A DNA stretch of 64,000 bases from Tenacibaculum agarivorans (GTDB lineage: Bacteria; Bacteroidota; Bacteroidia; Flavobacteriales; Flavobacteriaceae): NCBI RefSeq assembly GCF_001936575.1, contig NZ_MSMP01000019.1:1-64000 (forward strand), in the 5' to 3' direction. Of the stretch, positions 23,896 to 32,144 are shown in pieces. Made by a program: the position numbers and the translations under genes. The notes beneath the pieces were generated by a model. That model was given only the letters and a program-made list of their open reading frames with translations, had not been told where the DNA came from and did not search any database. Position 1 is the stretch's first letter, and each line of letters opens with the position of its first letter.

Positions 23896-24858
23896 TTATT
23901 GTTTAGATGTTATTTTGTTCAGTACTTTCCAGTAAAATTTACCTAGAGGTGTTAGTTGGCATCCTGTACCATTTTCAGCAGCTCTATAAAGATATTTGTA
24001 TCCAATAGGAACTAATAATCCTTCTGCTAGATAAGCTCTAAAGTGTTCCATTTTTAACTCGTTTTTATCATTTCTAGGTTCTAAGTCTTCATCATAGGAT
24101 GAATCTAGTTTATATTTAAACTCAGCAGTAGGAAAGTAGTCTGTTATCTTCTTTAAAATGTCAATTGATATTTTGGGTTGGCAATACTTAATTGCTGTCA
24201 TTTCTGATATATGGGCCTTAAAAACTGGTCGCTGCTGCCAAGGACCTAGTATTTTTTCAACGTAATCGTAAATACTTGCAGCTGTTATATGACCAAGAAT
24301 ATTAGAAGCTCCTCCTTTTAGTGCTTCAAGTAAAATACCTGTAAATAATCCTTGTTTTTCAGATTTTTTTTCTACAGCTAGTTCATTTCCTAAACTGGCA
24401 GTTAGAATAGTAATTCCTTTTCTTAGAATGGCTTTTTCCGAATCAATTATCGGAATAGAACCAAAATGTCCACTATGACAACAATCTAATATGATTATTA
24501 CTTCTTTTATATGTTCAGCTTGATTAGCAATGGTAATGATATCAGAAACACTTACTCCTTCAGAGTTTTCTACTGCGTCTTGTGTTACCAAACGACCTCC
24601 TAGATTATTTTGATGACCATGACCGGAAAAATATAGTAATACCATATCAGCTTCTCTAGAGAAAAGTTCTTGGACAGCTCCCATGAATTTAGCTTTAGTG
24701 ACTTTATCTTTATCGGATGTAAGTGTTATACAATTAAAGTTTTCTTTTTTATCATAATGTTCCTTTAAAACATTTTCCATTTCTTTAACATCATTAATGC
24801 ACCCATATAAAGGTGACCAATCATAATCGTTTATACCTACGAGTAATGCTCTCCTCAT
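23896..24858 (-). CDS. Caspase-like peptidase (C14)
   Basis: 320 residues. RRALLVGINDYDW opening, YFSGHGHQNN (catalytic His80) and IIILDCCHSGHFG (catalytic Cys127) define a C14 metacaspase/caspase domain through about residue 225. The C-terminal 90 residues (MEHFRAYLAEGLLVPIGYKY) form a helical or winged-helix module that could bind a signal. Between a ThsB-like TIR and a deoxyribosyltransferase/TPR protein; candidate substrates include the gasdermin-like protein at 26121. Cleavage specificity cannot be read from sequence. Confidence 0.9.
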   Translation of the reverse strand: MRRALLVGINDYDWSPLYGCINDVKEMENVLKEHYDKKENFNCITLTSDKDKVTKAKFMGAVQELFSREADMVLLYFSGHGHQNNLGGRLVTQDAVENSEGVSVSDIITIANQAEHIKEVIIILDCCHSGHFGSIPIIDSEKAILRKGITILTASLGNELAVEKKSEKQGLFTGILLEALKGGASNILGHITAASIYDYVEKILGPWQQRPVFKAHISEMTAIKYCQPKISIDILKKITDYFPTAEFKYKLDSSYDEDLEPRNDKNELKMEHFRAYLAEGLLVPIGYKYLYRAAENGTGCQLTPLGKFYWKVLNKITSKQ

Positions 24859-24862
24859 TTTT

Positions 24863-26119
24863 TTAAGTTTTTAATTGTTGTTTAAATTTTATAGTTTTTA
24901 GAATTACTCTTAATTTTTCCTTTTGAGATTTATATGAGTCTAAAGAAAAAGAGCCTTTAGATTCTCCAATAGCTAACTCTAAATATGATTCTTCTTTATT
25001 AAAATCTTCTTGAATAAATGCAATCTCAGCTAGAGTGAAGTATACCCATTCTTTATCGTCACGTTCATGAAAATCTTTTGATTCTAATAGTAAAAGACAA
25101 AGACGATTAACATGGTCTATAATTTCTATAGCTCTACCATAATTAGCACAAATATTCAGCTTTAAACTGCTTATGGATGCTTTCAATAGTAGTAGATAAA
25201 TAAGATTAATTCCGTTGTAGTAATCTTGCTTTACATAAAACCCTTTGCTGTAACTCCATAGTGCTTTTTCTAAATAAATATTTTCTTTATTAATAGTGTA
25301 TAACCTTTTATATATGGCTCCTGCAAGTCCTAAAGTCTCGGGATCAGTTGTAATATTAATATTTAAACTTTCTAGTAACTTTTCTGCATTTAGTAAAGAT
25401 GAAATTTCATCTGGTTTTTTTGATTTGTAAGTATTAAGAATTAACCTTTGATTTATAAAATCGTTATTTGGGTAACGTTCTCTAGCTTTTTTTAAGAAAT
25501 GAATTGCAGCAATGTACTCCTGATTGTTTTTGGCAGTTTCTGCAATTTCAATAAAATCAGCAACAGAAGTTGCCTCTTCCTTAATGTCATTTTTTAACTC
25601 TTCAATTTCTTCTTTAGTAAATGTAGGTGTTTCAAGATTTGGCAAATAGGTATATACAGGACTGTCAGTTTTTGGATTGTTTAATAACACATTCACTTTA
25701 TTAGCTAAATAAGCTTTAAATCGTTCAGCTTCGTCTACACCAATATCTGGTCCCAGATGTTCATACATGTCAATATTATTATGATTAACATCAAAAGGAA
25801 ATTCAGTACCTTTTTCAGCAATAATAATTGTTGTGTTCTTTTTTAATGCATGTCGTATTCCTAATTCATAGAATGCATTAGGGTTTAAAGTAGAAATATC
25901 AGCAACTACAAAATCAGCTTTCAAGATATTCTCGTACATGACCACATCAATATTTCCAGAATTTGGAATTTCATCTGCTCTAAAGCATAAGAAATCTAAA
26001 CTTTTAAATACTGGTTTTATAATGTTTTTATAGGTTTTATCTAGATTGAATGTGTGACCTGTTTTATAATTGGTCTTCTCTCCAAACCCCATGATAACAA
26101 AGCATGTTCTTTGAGCCAT
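24863..26119 (-). CDS. Deoxyribosyltransferase-like / TPR protein (DUF4071, TPR-S-like)
   Basis: 418 residues. Residues 1-150: CFVIMGFGEK, IPNSGNIDVVMYENILKADF, VVADISTLNPNAFYELGIRH and ADFVV/ELGIRH pattern of the nucleoside 2-deoxyribosyltransferase-like fold. Residues 180-400 are helical repeats of TPR type (YIAAIHFLKKARERYPNN). This matches the DUF4071/TRAFs-binding, or TPR-S, architecture reported with caspases and other effectors in bacterial conflict systems. It lies 4 bp upstream of the caspase start and 1 bp after the gasdermin-like gene. A nucleotide-sensing or NAD-hydrolysing role is inferred. A related N-terminal domain is in the gene at 30744. Confidence 0.75.
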   Translation of the reverse strand: MAQRTCFVIMGFGEKTNYKTGHTFNLDKTYKNIIKPVFKSLDFLCFRADEIPNSGNIDVVMYENILKADFVVADISTLNPNAFYELGIRHALKKNTTIIIAEKGTEFPFDVNHNNIDMYEHLGPDIGVDEAERFKAYLANKVNVLLNNPKTDSPVYTYLPNLETPTFTKEEIEELKNDIKEEATSVADFIEIAETAKNNQEYIAAIHFLKKARERYPNNDFINQRLILNTYKSKKPDEISSLLNAEKLLESLNINITTDPETLGLAGAIYKRLYTINKENIYLEKALWSYSKGFYVKQDYYNGINLIYLLLLKASISSLKLNICANYGRAIEIIDHVNRLCLLLLESKDFHERDDKEWVYFTLAEIAFIQEDFNKEESYLELAIGESKGSFSLDSYKSQKEKLRVILKTIKFKQQLKT

Positions 26120-26120
26120 T

Positions 26121-26921
26121 TTAATAGTTTAAGTATTCTTCAATATCTACTTTTTTCAAAAGAATTCTTTCTGAAGATTCTTCAGAAGGGATAGAAGAGC
26201 TATTAGAAGAGGTTATCCTTTTAGTAGAGGAAAAGATTTCTTTTTCTAACTTCATTACTTCCATAAATATCGTAACATTATCACTCCAATCTTTTATAAA
26301 AGCACTACCTTTTTCTTTTATAATTGATATTTTGGCATCAGCATTAATATTTGCTGTATTAGATTTAAGCCCTGAGATTTCACCTCCAATAATTAACTCT
26401 GATGATTTTGAATTTGATTGTGCAATTAGAGCTTTTTGAGCGATAGTTACAGAAGTGACTAAAAAAGTGTCATCCCATAAAAGATTACTTTTTGATTGAA
26501 TTTGGTTTTCTAAAGCAATGATGTCATCTATACCAGTCTTGTCACAGCCTACAGCTAGAAAGTAAATAGCCCCTTCTGAAGAAAATTTGATGCTTAATGA
26601 AGCGTTACCCTGTGGTAATTTATCATTTGTTAAATCAGCATTGATATTTCCATTAAAACCAACATTGACTGCATTTTTTGTTGAAAATTGATATGGATCT
26701 GGAGATTCTGATAACTGAGATTCTTTATAGGTAACTCCTAAATTTTTAAGAGAAGTTACTTTTGAAAAAGTTCCCCAAGGTACTGTCTTTCTAAATAGTC
26801 CTTTTTTTCCAAAAGGGAAGCGAATAATATCACCAACTTTAACTTCGTCTCCAGGGAAATAAACAGCAATTTTCCCTAGTTCTCGAGCTATTTCTTTTGA
26901 GTATTGAATTTGTAAAGGCAT
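26121..26921 (-). CDS. Gasdermin-like pore-former candidate
   Basis: 266 residues from the ATG at 26921; an upstream in-frame TTG at 26942 is less likely. The order of segments resembles bacterial gasdermins: an N-terminal helix then strand and turn (IARELGKIAVYFPGDEVKVGDIIRF), a strand ASLSIKFSSEGAI, a helix DDIIALENQIQ, then FLVTSVTIAQKALIAQSNSK and a late VTIFMEVMKL strand, followed by a 45-residue polar Ser-rich tail that could be a cleavable inhibitory end. Against it: no N-terminal Cys for acylation. Adjacent to a caspase, the usual gasdermin partner. Similarity is by pattern only. Confidence 0.4.
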   Translation of the reverse strand: MPLQIQYSKEIARELGKIAVYFPGDEVKVGDIIRFPFGKKGLFRKTVPWGTFSKVTSLKNLGVTYKESQLSESPDPYQFSTKNAVNVGFNGNINADLTNDKLPQGNASLSIKFSSEGAIYFLAVGCDKTGIDDIIALENQIQSKSNLLWDDTFLVTSVTIAQKALIAQSNSKSSELIIGGEISGLKSNTANINADAKISIIKEKGSAFIKDWSDNVTIFMEVMKLEKEIFSSTKRITSSNSSSIPSEESSERILLKKVDIEEYLNY

Positions 26922-26996
26922 AATAAATCGTTTTTGTTTCAATACAAATTTGAAATAAAACGATTTTTAATAAAACCCCTAAACTATTGATTTATG

Positions 26997-27018
26997 TTAT
27001 CATCATTTTTGATGATAA
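26997..27018. terminator. Hairpin between response regulator and immune operon
   Basis: Perfect 9-bp stem TTATCATCA-TTTT-TGATGATAA. On the minus strand it lies 6 bp after the response-regulator stop, but the following U-tract is weak, so termination may be partial. Confidence 0.45.
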
Positions 27019-27023
27019 AAAAT

Positions 27024-27668
27024 TTATATATAATTATTTAGAAGAGCAAATTTAACGAGTCCTTTAGAATTAGGAACTCCTGTTTTATCGATAAGATTTC
27101 TACGATGAGTTTCTACAGTAGGAGGAGCTATAAATAGAATTTTAGAGATTTGAGGAGTTGTTTTACCATCAGCAATAAGTTTTAAGACTTCTTTTTCTCT
27201 TCTTGTTAATCGAATTAGTTGTTCTTGTTTTTCTTTTTGCTTTAAATCCGTGATTAAAGTTTTAGTTACTTCATCACCAAAATATTCTTCTCCATCATTT
27301 ATAATATTAATTGCTTTAACTAATTCTTCTTTTCCTTTGTTTTTTAAGATGTATCCGTCTGCACCAGCTGATATAATATTTTTTATAAGTTCAGCTTTAT
27401 TGTACATAGTTAAAATAATAATTTTAATATCTGGGTATAGTTCTTTTATTTTTAGGGTAGTTTGTACACCGTCTAACTTAGGCATTTCAATATCCAAAAT
27501 GGCAATATCAATTGTAACCTTTTCTAAAATATCTAATACTTGTTTTCCGTCTTTAGCTTCTGCGACAACATTTATATGTTTTTCATTTTTTATAAGTGAA
27601 CTAAGTCCATCAATTACAATTTGATGATCATCAGCAATAAGGATATTAATGTTATTATTTTTACTCAT
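27024..27668 (-). CDS. LuxR/NarL-family response regulator
   Basis: 214 residues. Receiver domain with acidic pair IADDH, phospho-Asp in AILDIEMPKLDG (Asp59), Thr in IIILTMY and Lys in YILKNKG. C-terminal LuxR HTH with LTRREKEVLKLIADGKTT and IAPPTVETHRRNL. It overlaps the upstream kinase gene by 8 bp. It is the gene directly upstream of the immune operon on the same strand, so it could regulate it, but its targets are unknown. Confidence 0.9.
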   Translation of the reverse strand: MSKNNNINILIADDHQIVIDGLSSLIKNEKHINVVAEAKDGKQVLDILEKVTIDIAILDIEMPKLDGVQTTLKIKELYPDIKIIILTMYNKAELIKNIISAGADGYILKNKGKEELVKAINIINDGEEYFGDEVTKTLITDLKQKEKQEQLIRLTRREKEVLKLIADGKTTPQISKILFIAPPTVETHRRNLIDKTGVPNSKGLVKFALLNNYI

Positions 27669-29748
27669 TTGTTAGTGGTATATAAATTGTAAATGTTGTT
27701 CCATTCCCTTTTCCTGAATCAATTTCTAATTGCCCATTAAATTTAATAATTCTAGATTTTATATTTTTTAATCCTATTCCCTCTACTTTAGAATTTGGAT
27801 CAAAGCCTATTCCATTATCTTCAAATATAATACTTAATCTTTTTTTATTTTTTATTAGTTGCAAACTGATTTCACTAGCTTGAGAGTGTTTTAAAACATT
27901 ACTAAATAATTCTTGAATAATTCTATAGAGGTTAATTTCTAAATTATTTTCTAACCTATTATCTATACCGTAATCAATAAATTCAATATCAATATTATCA
28001 GATTCATTAAGTGAATTGGTTAACTCCTTTAATGCCGGTATAAGTCCAAACTTAGCTAAAACACCTGACGACATATTATGAGCGATTTTACGTACTTCTT
28101 CACAAGCTTCATCTAAGAGGTTATTAGCTGTTTTGTATTGTCGTATATTATTTTTTACTAATGCTTCAACATTTTCTTCCACCGATTTAAAATGGAGTTT
28201 AACCATTGACAGCATACTTCCTAGTCGATCATGTAGGTCTTGTGCAATTCGTTTTCTTTCTTGTTCTTGTGCTAAGAGCATATCATTAATAGATTTAAGC
28301 TCTTGTTTTTTTAACAAATCTTCTATTGTTTGTATTTGTATTTTTTTATCCTTTTCAGCAAGTACTATTTTTTGTTTTTGTTTATAGTTTTTGGATACTA
28401 AAAAAAAGACTATTAATAAAAAGATAATTCCAATAACTGAACTGTAAAGCAAAATAGTCTTACGTTTGTTTTCTTCTGAAATTTTTTCAATAGTGGTTTT
28501 ATTAATAATATCATTTTTTTCAAGAATTATATTTTTATTTTTTTCCTCTTCATAGTTTATTTTTATTTGAATGGCATTTTTGTATGCTTTTTCTAAATCA
28601 TTTTGTAATTGTATATATTGTTCATTATATCTTGTAGCTAACTTAAAGTTTTGTTGTTGTGAATATAATGAGGCTATATTTTTTAAGATTTCGAGTTTTA
28701 AGATATTTAGGCTATTGTCTTCAGAAGATTTTAAAGCTAATTTATAATAGTGTAGAGCCTTATTAAGCTCCTTTTTTTTTCTATAAACATTTGCTAGATT
28801 ATTTAGAGTCTCAGTATTATTGACATTTTGTATATTTAAACTCTGCTTATAGTAGTTAAGTGCAGTATTGTAATCTCGTTTTTTTTCATGAACAATTCCA
28901 ATATTATTTAATATTAGATATTTTTCTTTTTTTAAGCCTATTTCTTCTTTTAGGGAAAGGCTCTTTTGATAATATTCTAAAGCTTCTTCAAATTTATCAA
29001 TGTTTGTAAATGAAACCCCCAGATTATTATACACCTTTGAGAGGTTGAAATTATTATTTAATAACTTAAATAAAGATTCACTTTTTTTAAGGTTTTTAAT
29101 CGCCAATTCATAATTATTAACTGTATTATGAAAAACACCGATATTAAGAAAACAAAAAGCAATTCCTTTTTTATCGTTTAATTGTTCTCTGATATTTAAA
29201 CTTTTTGTGTAGTATAGCATTGCATTTTCAGTATCACCTAAATCTTTATATAGACTACCTAGATTGTTAGAGAGTTTAGCTACTAATTTTTCTTTATTAA
29301 TAGTTTCGAAATTTTTAAGGCTTGATGTATAATAATCTTTTGAAGTATTAAGATTTCCTGTTTTTTTATACAATAACCCTAATTGGTTTTGAGCTCTAGC
29401 GATTCCATAAGTATTGTTTCTTGTTTTTTCTAGGTCTAATATATTGTTATAAAGGCTTATAGATTCTTCGTAATCTCCCTTGTTCAGTAATAAAATACCT
29501 GTTCTGTTTAAACTTGTTACAAAACCATCATGATAAGAAATAGCATCACTCAATTTCTTTGCTTCTTTAGCATGTTTTAGACCTTTTTCTATATTTATAG
29601 TCCTATACTCCCATGCAAGTTCATTAAGGTAGTCGACTTTTTCTTTATTAGAAGGACTAGATTTCAAGTTGATTAATAAACTGTCGATAACCTTATTTTG
29701 AGAGAAAGAATAATTTGTAAATAACACAAATACAATATATAGAGTCAT
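27661..29748 (-). CDS. TPR sensor histidine kinase (HisKA_3 type)
   Basis: About 695 residues from the ATG at 29748, which gives a proper signal peptide (LYIVFVLFTNYSFSQN); an in-frame ATG at 29790 adds 14 residues. Eight or more TPRs (for example LGLLYKKTGNLNTSKDYY) occupy residues 40-390, outside the inner membrane; then a coiled coil, one membrane helix (TILLYSSVIGIIFLLIVFFL), and a kinase core with ERKRIAQDLHDRLGSM (phospho-His) and HATPase motifs (DNGIGFD, GIGLKNI). Pairs with the regulator at 27024. Confidence 0.88.
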   Translation of the reverse strand: MTLYIVFVLFTNYSFSQNKVIDSLLINLKSSPSNKEKVDYLNELAWEYRTINIEKGLKHAKEAKKLSDAISYHDGFVTSLNRTGILLLNKGDYEESISLYNNILDLEKTRNNTYGIARAQNQLGLLYKKTGNLNTSKDYYTSSLKNFETINKEKLVAKLSNNLGSLYKDLGDTENAMLYYTKSLNIREQLNDKKGIAFCFLNIGVFHNTVNNYELAIKNLKKSESLFKLLNNNFNLSKVYNNLGVSFTNIDKFEEALEYYQKSLSLKEEIGLKKEKYLILNNIGIVHEKKRDYNTALNYYKQSLNIQNVNNTETLNNLANVYRKKKELNKALHYYKLALKSSEDNSLNILKLEILKNIASLYSQQQNFKLATRYNEQYIQLQNDLEKAYKNAIQIKINYEEEKNKNIILEKNDIINKTTIEKISEENKRKTILLYSSVIGIIFLLIVFFLVSKNYKQKQKIVLAEKDKKIQIQTIEDLLKKQELKSINDMLLAQEQERKRIAQDLHDRLGSMLSMVKLHFKSVEENVEALVKNNIRQYKTANNLLDEACEEVRKIAHNMSSGVLAKFGLIPALKELTNSLNESDNIDIEFIDYGIDNRLENNLEINLYRIIQELFSNVLKHSQASEISLQLIKNKKRLSIIFEDNGIGFDPNSKVEGIGLKNIKSRIIKFNGQLEIDSGKGNGTTFTIYIPLTNE

Positions 29749-29796
29749 GTGTTGCGTTTTTAAGCAAAGAGAGTAGTAGGAGTGTATCATAAAAAA

Positions 29797-29833
29797 AGAC
29801 TTTACATAAACTAATATAAGTAAAGTCTTTAAT
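29797..29833 (-). terminator. Strong hairpin upstream of kinase gene
   Basis: AAAGACTTTAC / GTAAAGTCTTT perfect 11-bp stem with A-run and T-rich flanks, between the small minus-strand gene and the kinase gene. Confidence 0.75.
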
Positions 29834-29858
29834 TATAGTAATTTGTATGAGAAATGAT

Positions 29859-30005
29859 TTAATTTTTCTCCTTAGGAATATCACCTCCTGGTCTTACAAC
29901 TTCATCTGCGTCTTGTTGTATTTCTGTAGACTCAGTCTTTGGTTCTTCTTTTTTTTCTTGGTTTTCTTTTGTACAAAAAAATGTTTCTTGGTAATAATTC
30001 TTCAT
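29859..30005 (-). CDS. Small acidic peptide (possible secreted or modified peptide)
   Basis: 48 residues from the ATG at 30005 (a longer version from 30050 is less likely). N-terminal KNYYQETFFCTKE, a Glu/Lys-rich middle, and the ending RPGGDIPKEKN. It has its own upstream A/T region and a strong terminator downstream. The stretch 29749-30176 otherwise holds no gene. The Pro-Gly-Gly ending could suggest a processed peptide, but I recognise no family. Confidence 0.4.
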   Translation of the reverse strand: MKNYYQETFFCTKENQEKKEEPKTESTEIQQDADEVVRPGGDIPKEKN

Positions 30006-30176
30006 TGTTAATATATTAAAATTCTTAGTTACCAAAGAACAATATTTCAATCTATGATTCCTTCATCATATTTTATGTTTTATATATCCTCAAAAGTGAT
30101 GATACATAAAATACTGTTTTATGATGTTTTGGTAGAAGAGTGATGGTTATAGTTTAGCAGAAAATAATTTTCATTA

Positions 30177-30734
30177 ATGGTTATTCAAGAAATAGATCTA
30201 TTATTAATAAAAAAGATATACCCGATAGGAATACATGGTATTGAGCATTCTTTTAGAGTATTTCTGTTAATTAAAAAACTTTGTGATTTAGAATCAATAA
30301 CTAAACTAGAAAGATTGCAATTAGAATTTTGTGCTTTATTTCATGACATCGGAAGAGTGAATGATTTAATAGATGATACTCATGGTGTTAAGAGCATTGA
30401 AAAATTAGAAGAACATAGCTTTTTGGGGTTTAAAAGATTTAATAACTCATTAGTAAGATATATTATTGAGAATCATTGCCTGGCTGATAAAATAGCTATT
30501 GATAATTCAAGTAATTATGAGCTAGATGATGTAGAACGTTCAAGATTTTTACTATTACTCTTCAAAGATGCAGATGGACTTGATAGGTTTAGATTGGGTG
30601 ATTTTGATCAAAAATACCTCAGATATTCTAATTCAAAGACATTGATTGATTTTGCTAGATATAATAATGATAGAAGTTTTTTGAGAGATGAAATTTATGA
30701 GAATATATACTCTTGGGGTAGAAATAAAATTTAA
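30177..30734 (+). CDS. HD-domain phosphohydrolase
   Basis: 185 residues. GIHGIEHSFRV supplies the first His; CALFHDIGRVND the HD dyad; IENHCLADK another His; KDADGLDRFRLGD the final Asp. This is a compact HD fold like small nucleotidases or ppGpp-type hydrolases. It opens an operon of six genes reaching the ABC importer, 9 bp before the deoxyribosyltransferase-like gene. Substrate is unknown; a nucleotide or nucleoside phosphate is likely. Confidence 0.8.
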   Translation: MVIQEIDLLLIKKIYPIGIHGIEHSFRVFLLIKKLCDLESITKLERLQLEFCALFHDIGRVNDLIDDTHGVKSIEKLEEHSFLGFKRFNNSLVRYIIENHCLADKIAIDNSSNYELDDVERSRFLLLLFKDADGLDRFRLGDFDQKYLRYSNSKTLIDFARYNNDRSFLRDEIYENIYSWGRNKI

Positions 30735-30743
30735 ACAATTAGT

Positions 30744-32144
30744 ATGAACGAAAAAGACACATATAACTTATTTGTAATTATGCCATTTCTATCTAAAAAA
30801 GAAGAAGAAGAATTATTAAGAAAAGGGCTTGAAGGAGTGTCGAAAGATACGCGGAAAAGAAAAATAGCTAAGGATTTTTATAGTGAAATTATAACTAAAG
30901 CTTGTGATGAGCTTAAAAATTATAATATTCAAATTAAGTGCGCATATGAGATCAATAAACAAAAAATTGATGATGCTATAATAACAGAAATTAGAAAAAG
31001 CGAAATATTCATAGTCGATTTGACTTTGCTTAGCCCTAATGTAATGTATGAATTAGGAATGACTCATTATACAGATATTGAAAGAACTTTAATAATTACT
31101 CAAGATAATACAGAATCTTTACCATTTGATATCCAACAGATGAAAGTATTAGAGTATAATTCTATTGAAATAAAATGGCTAAAAATTATTAAAGAAGAGA
31201 TAAATAATTTAATCGATAGATTTAATTCTAAGGAATTATGTATTGGAATTTCTGAATATCCTGAATTAATGATTTTGAAAAAGAAATTAGAAAATAGTTT
31301 TATGAATAATATTAATATTAAGAGAGTAGATTGGGATAAAACCATTGAAGTAATTTCTAAAAGAATGAATGATAGAGTTGATATAGTTATTGCTAATAGA
31401 GGTAAATGTGATATTGAAAATGAACGTACTATAGAGTATATCTATTCTAACCAATTAATAGCTTATAAATCTTTTTATGTTCTTTATAAGAATATGGAAA
31501 TAGAAAATTTTACATATATATATACTAGAAATAGAAAACAAGGAAAAAATAAAAGAGAAAGTATTATAGATACTTTTAATCAAATACCAAAAAATACTCT
31601 TGTATATGTTAATGGTAATACTGATCACTACAACAATTTTATTGAGATTAATAAATTATTTGGTAAGGAATTTATTGAATCACCAGTTTTAAAAAGTGTA
31701 TCAGATGAACAGGATGGTATATTAATAGAGTTTATTGATCAAGATGATCCTTGTTTGTTTATAGGAGGGATTCCAGAAAGAATAAATCTATTAAAAGATG
31801 ATAAATACCAAGTTTTAATAGAACATAAAGATCTTTTAGAACAGCATGAATTTAAGAAGATAAAACAAGAAAATGGTCTTGTTTTTCATGATTCAAAATA
31901 TTCTGATAGAAATAATATTAAAGCTTTTGCAAAAACTATTTATGAACTTTATAGAAATGTTTATGTAGAGATAAAAAATCTTGCAGAAGAGAATGAAATT
32001 GAAAAAATTAAGGAATATTTAGAGCCTTATAATACTTCAAATAGAGTTAAAAAATTTAATCATAAAGGAATAAAACTCAACATAACAGCTGAGGATTATA
32101 TTGATAAATATTTAGCAAATCACCTAATATACCTGCCTTCATGA
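30744..32144 (+). CDS. Deoxyribosyltransferase-like protein with unknown C-terminal region
   Basis: 466 residues. Residues 1-155 resemble the N-terminal domain of the 418-residue protein at 24863: NLFVIMPF opening, IRKSEIFIVDLTLLSPNVMYELGMTHY, and SLPFDIQQMKVLEY. This is the nucleoside 2-deoxyribosyltransferase-like fold. Residues 200-460 are a separate alpha/beta region (KRMNDRVDIVIANRG; GILIEFIDQDDPCLFIGGIPE; VLIEHKDLLEQHEF) that I do not recognise, perhaps a second nucleotide-binding or phosphoribosyltransferase-like domain. Overlaps the next gene by 4 bp. Confidence 0.65.
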   Translation: MNEKDTYNLFVIMPFLSKKEEEELLRKGLEGVSKDTRKRKIAKDFYSEIITKACDELKNYNIQIKCAYEINKQKIDDAIITEIRKSEIFIVDLTLLSPNVMYELGMTHYTDIERTLIITQDNTESLPFDIQQMKVLEYNSIEIKWLKIIKEEINNLIDRFNSKELCIGISEYPELMILKKKLENSFMNNINIKRVDWDKTIEVISKRMNDRVDIVIANRGKCDIENERTIEYIYSNQLIAYKSFYVLYKNMEIENFTYIYTRNRKQGKNKRESIIDTFNQIPKNTLVYVNGNTDHYNNFIEINKLFGKEFIESPVLKSVSDEQDGILIEFIDQDDPCLFIGGIPERINLLKDDKYQVLIEHKDLLEQHEFKKIKQENGLVFHDSKYSDRNNIKAFAKTIYELYRNVYVEIKNLAEENEIEKIKEYLEPYNTSNRVKKFNHKGIKLNITAEDYIDKYLANHLIYLPS

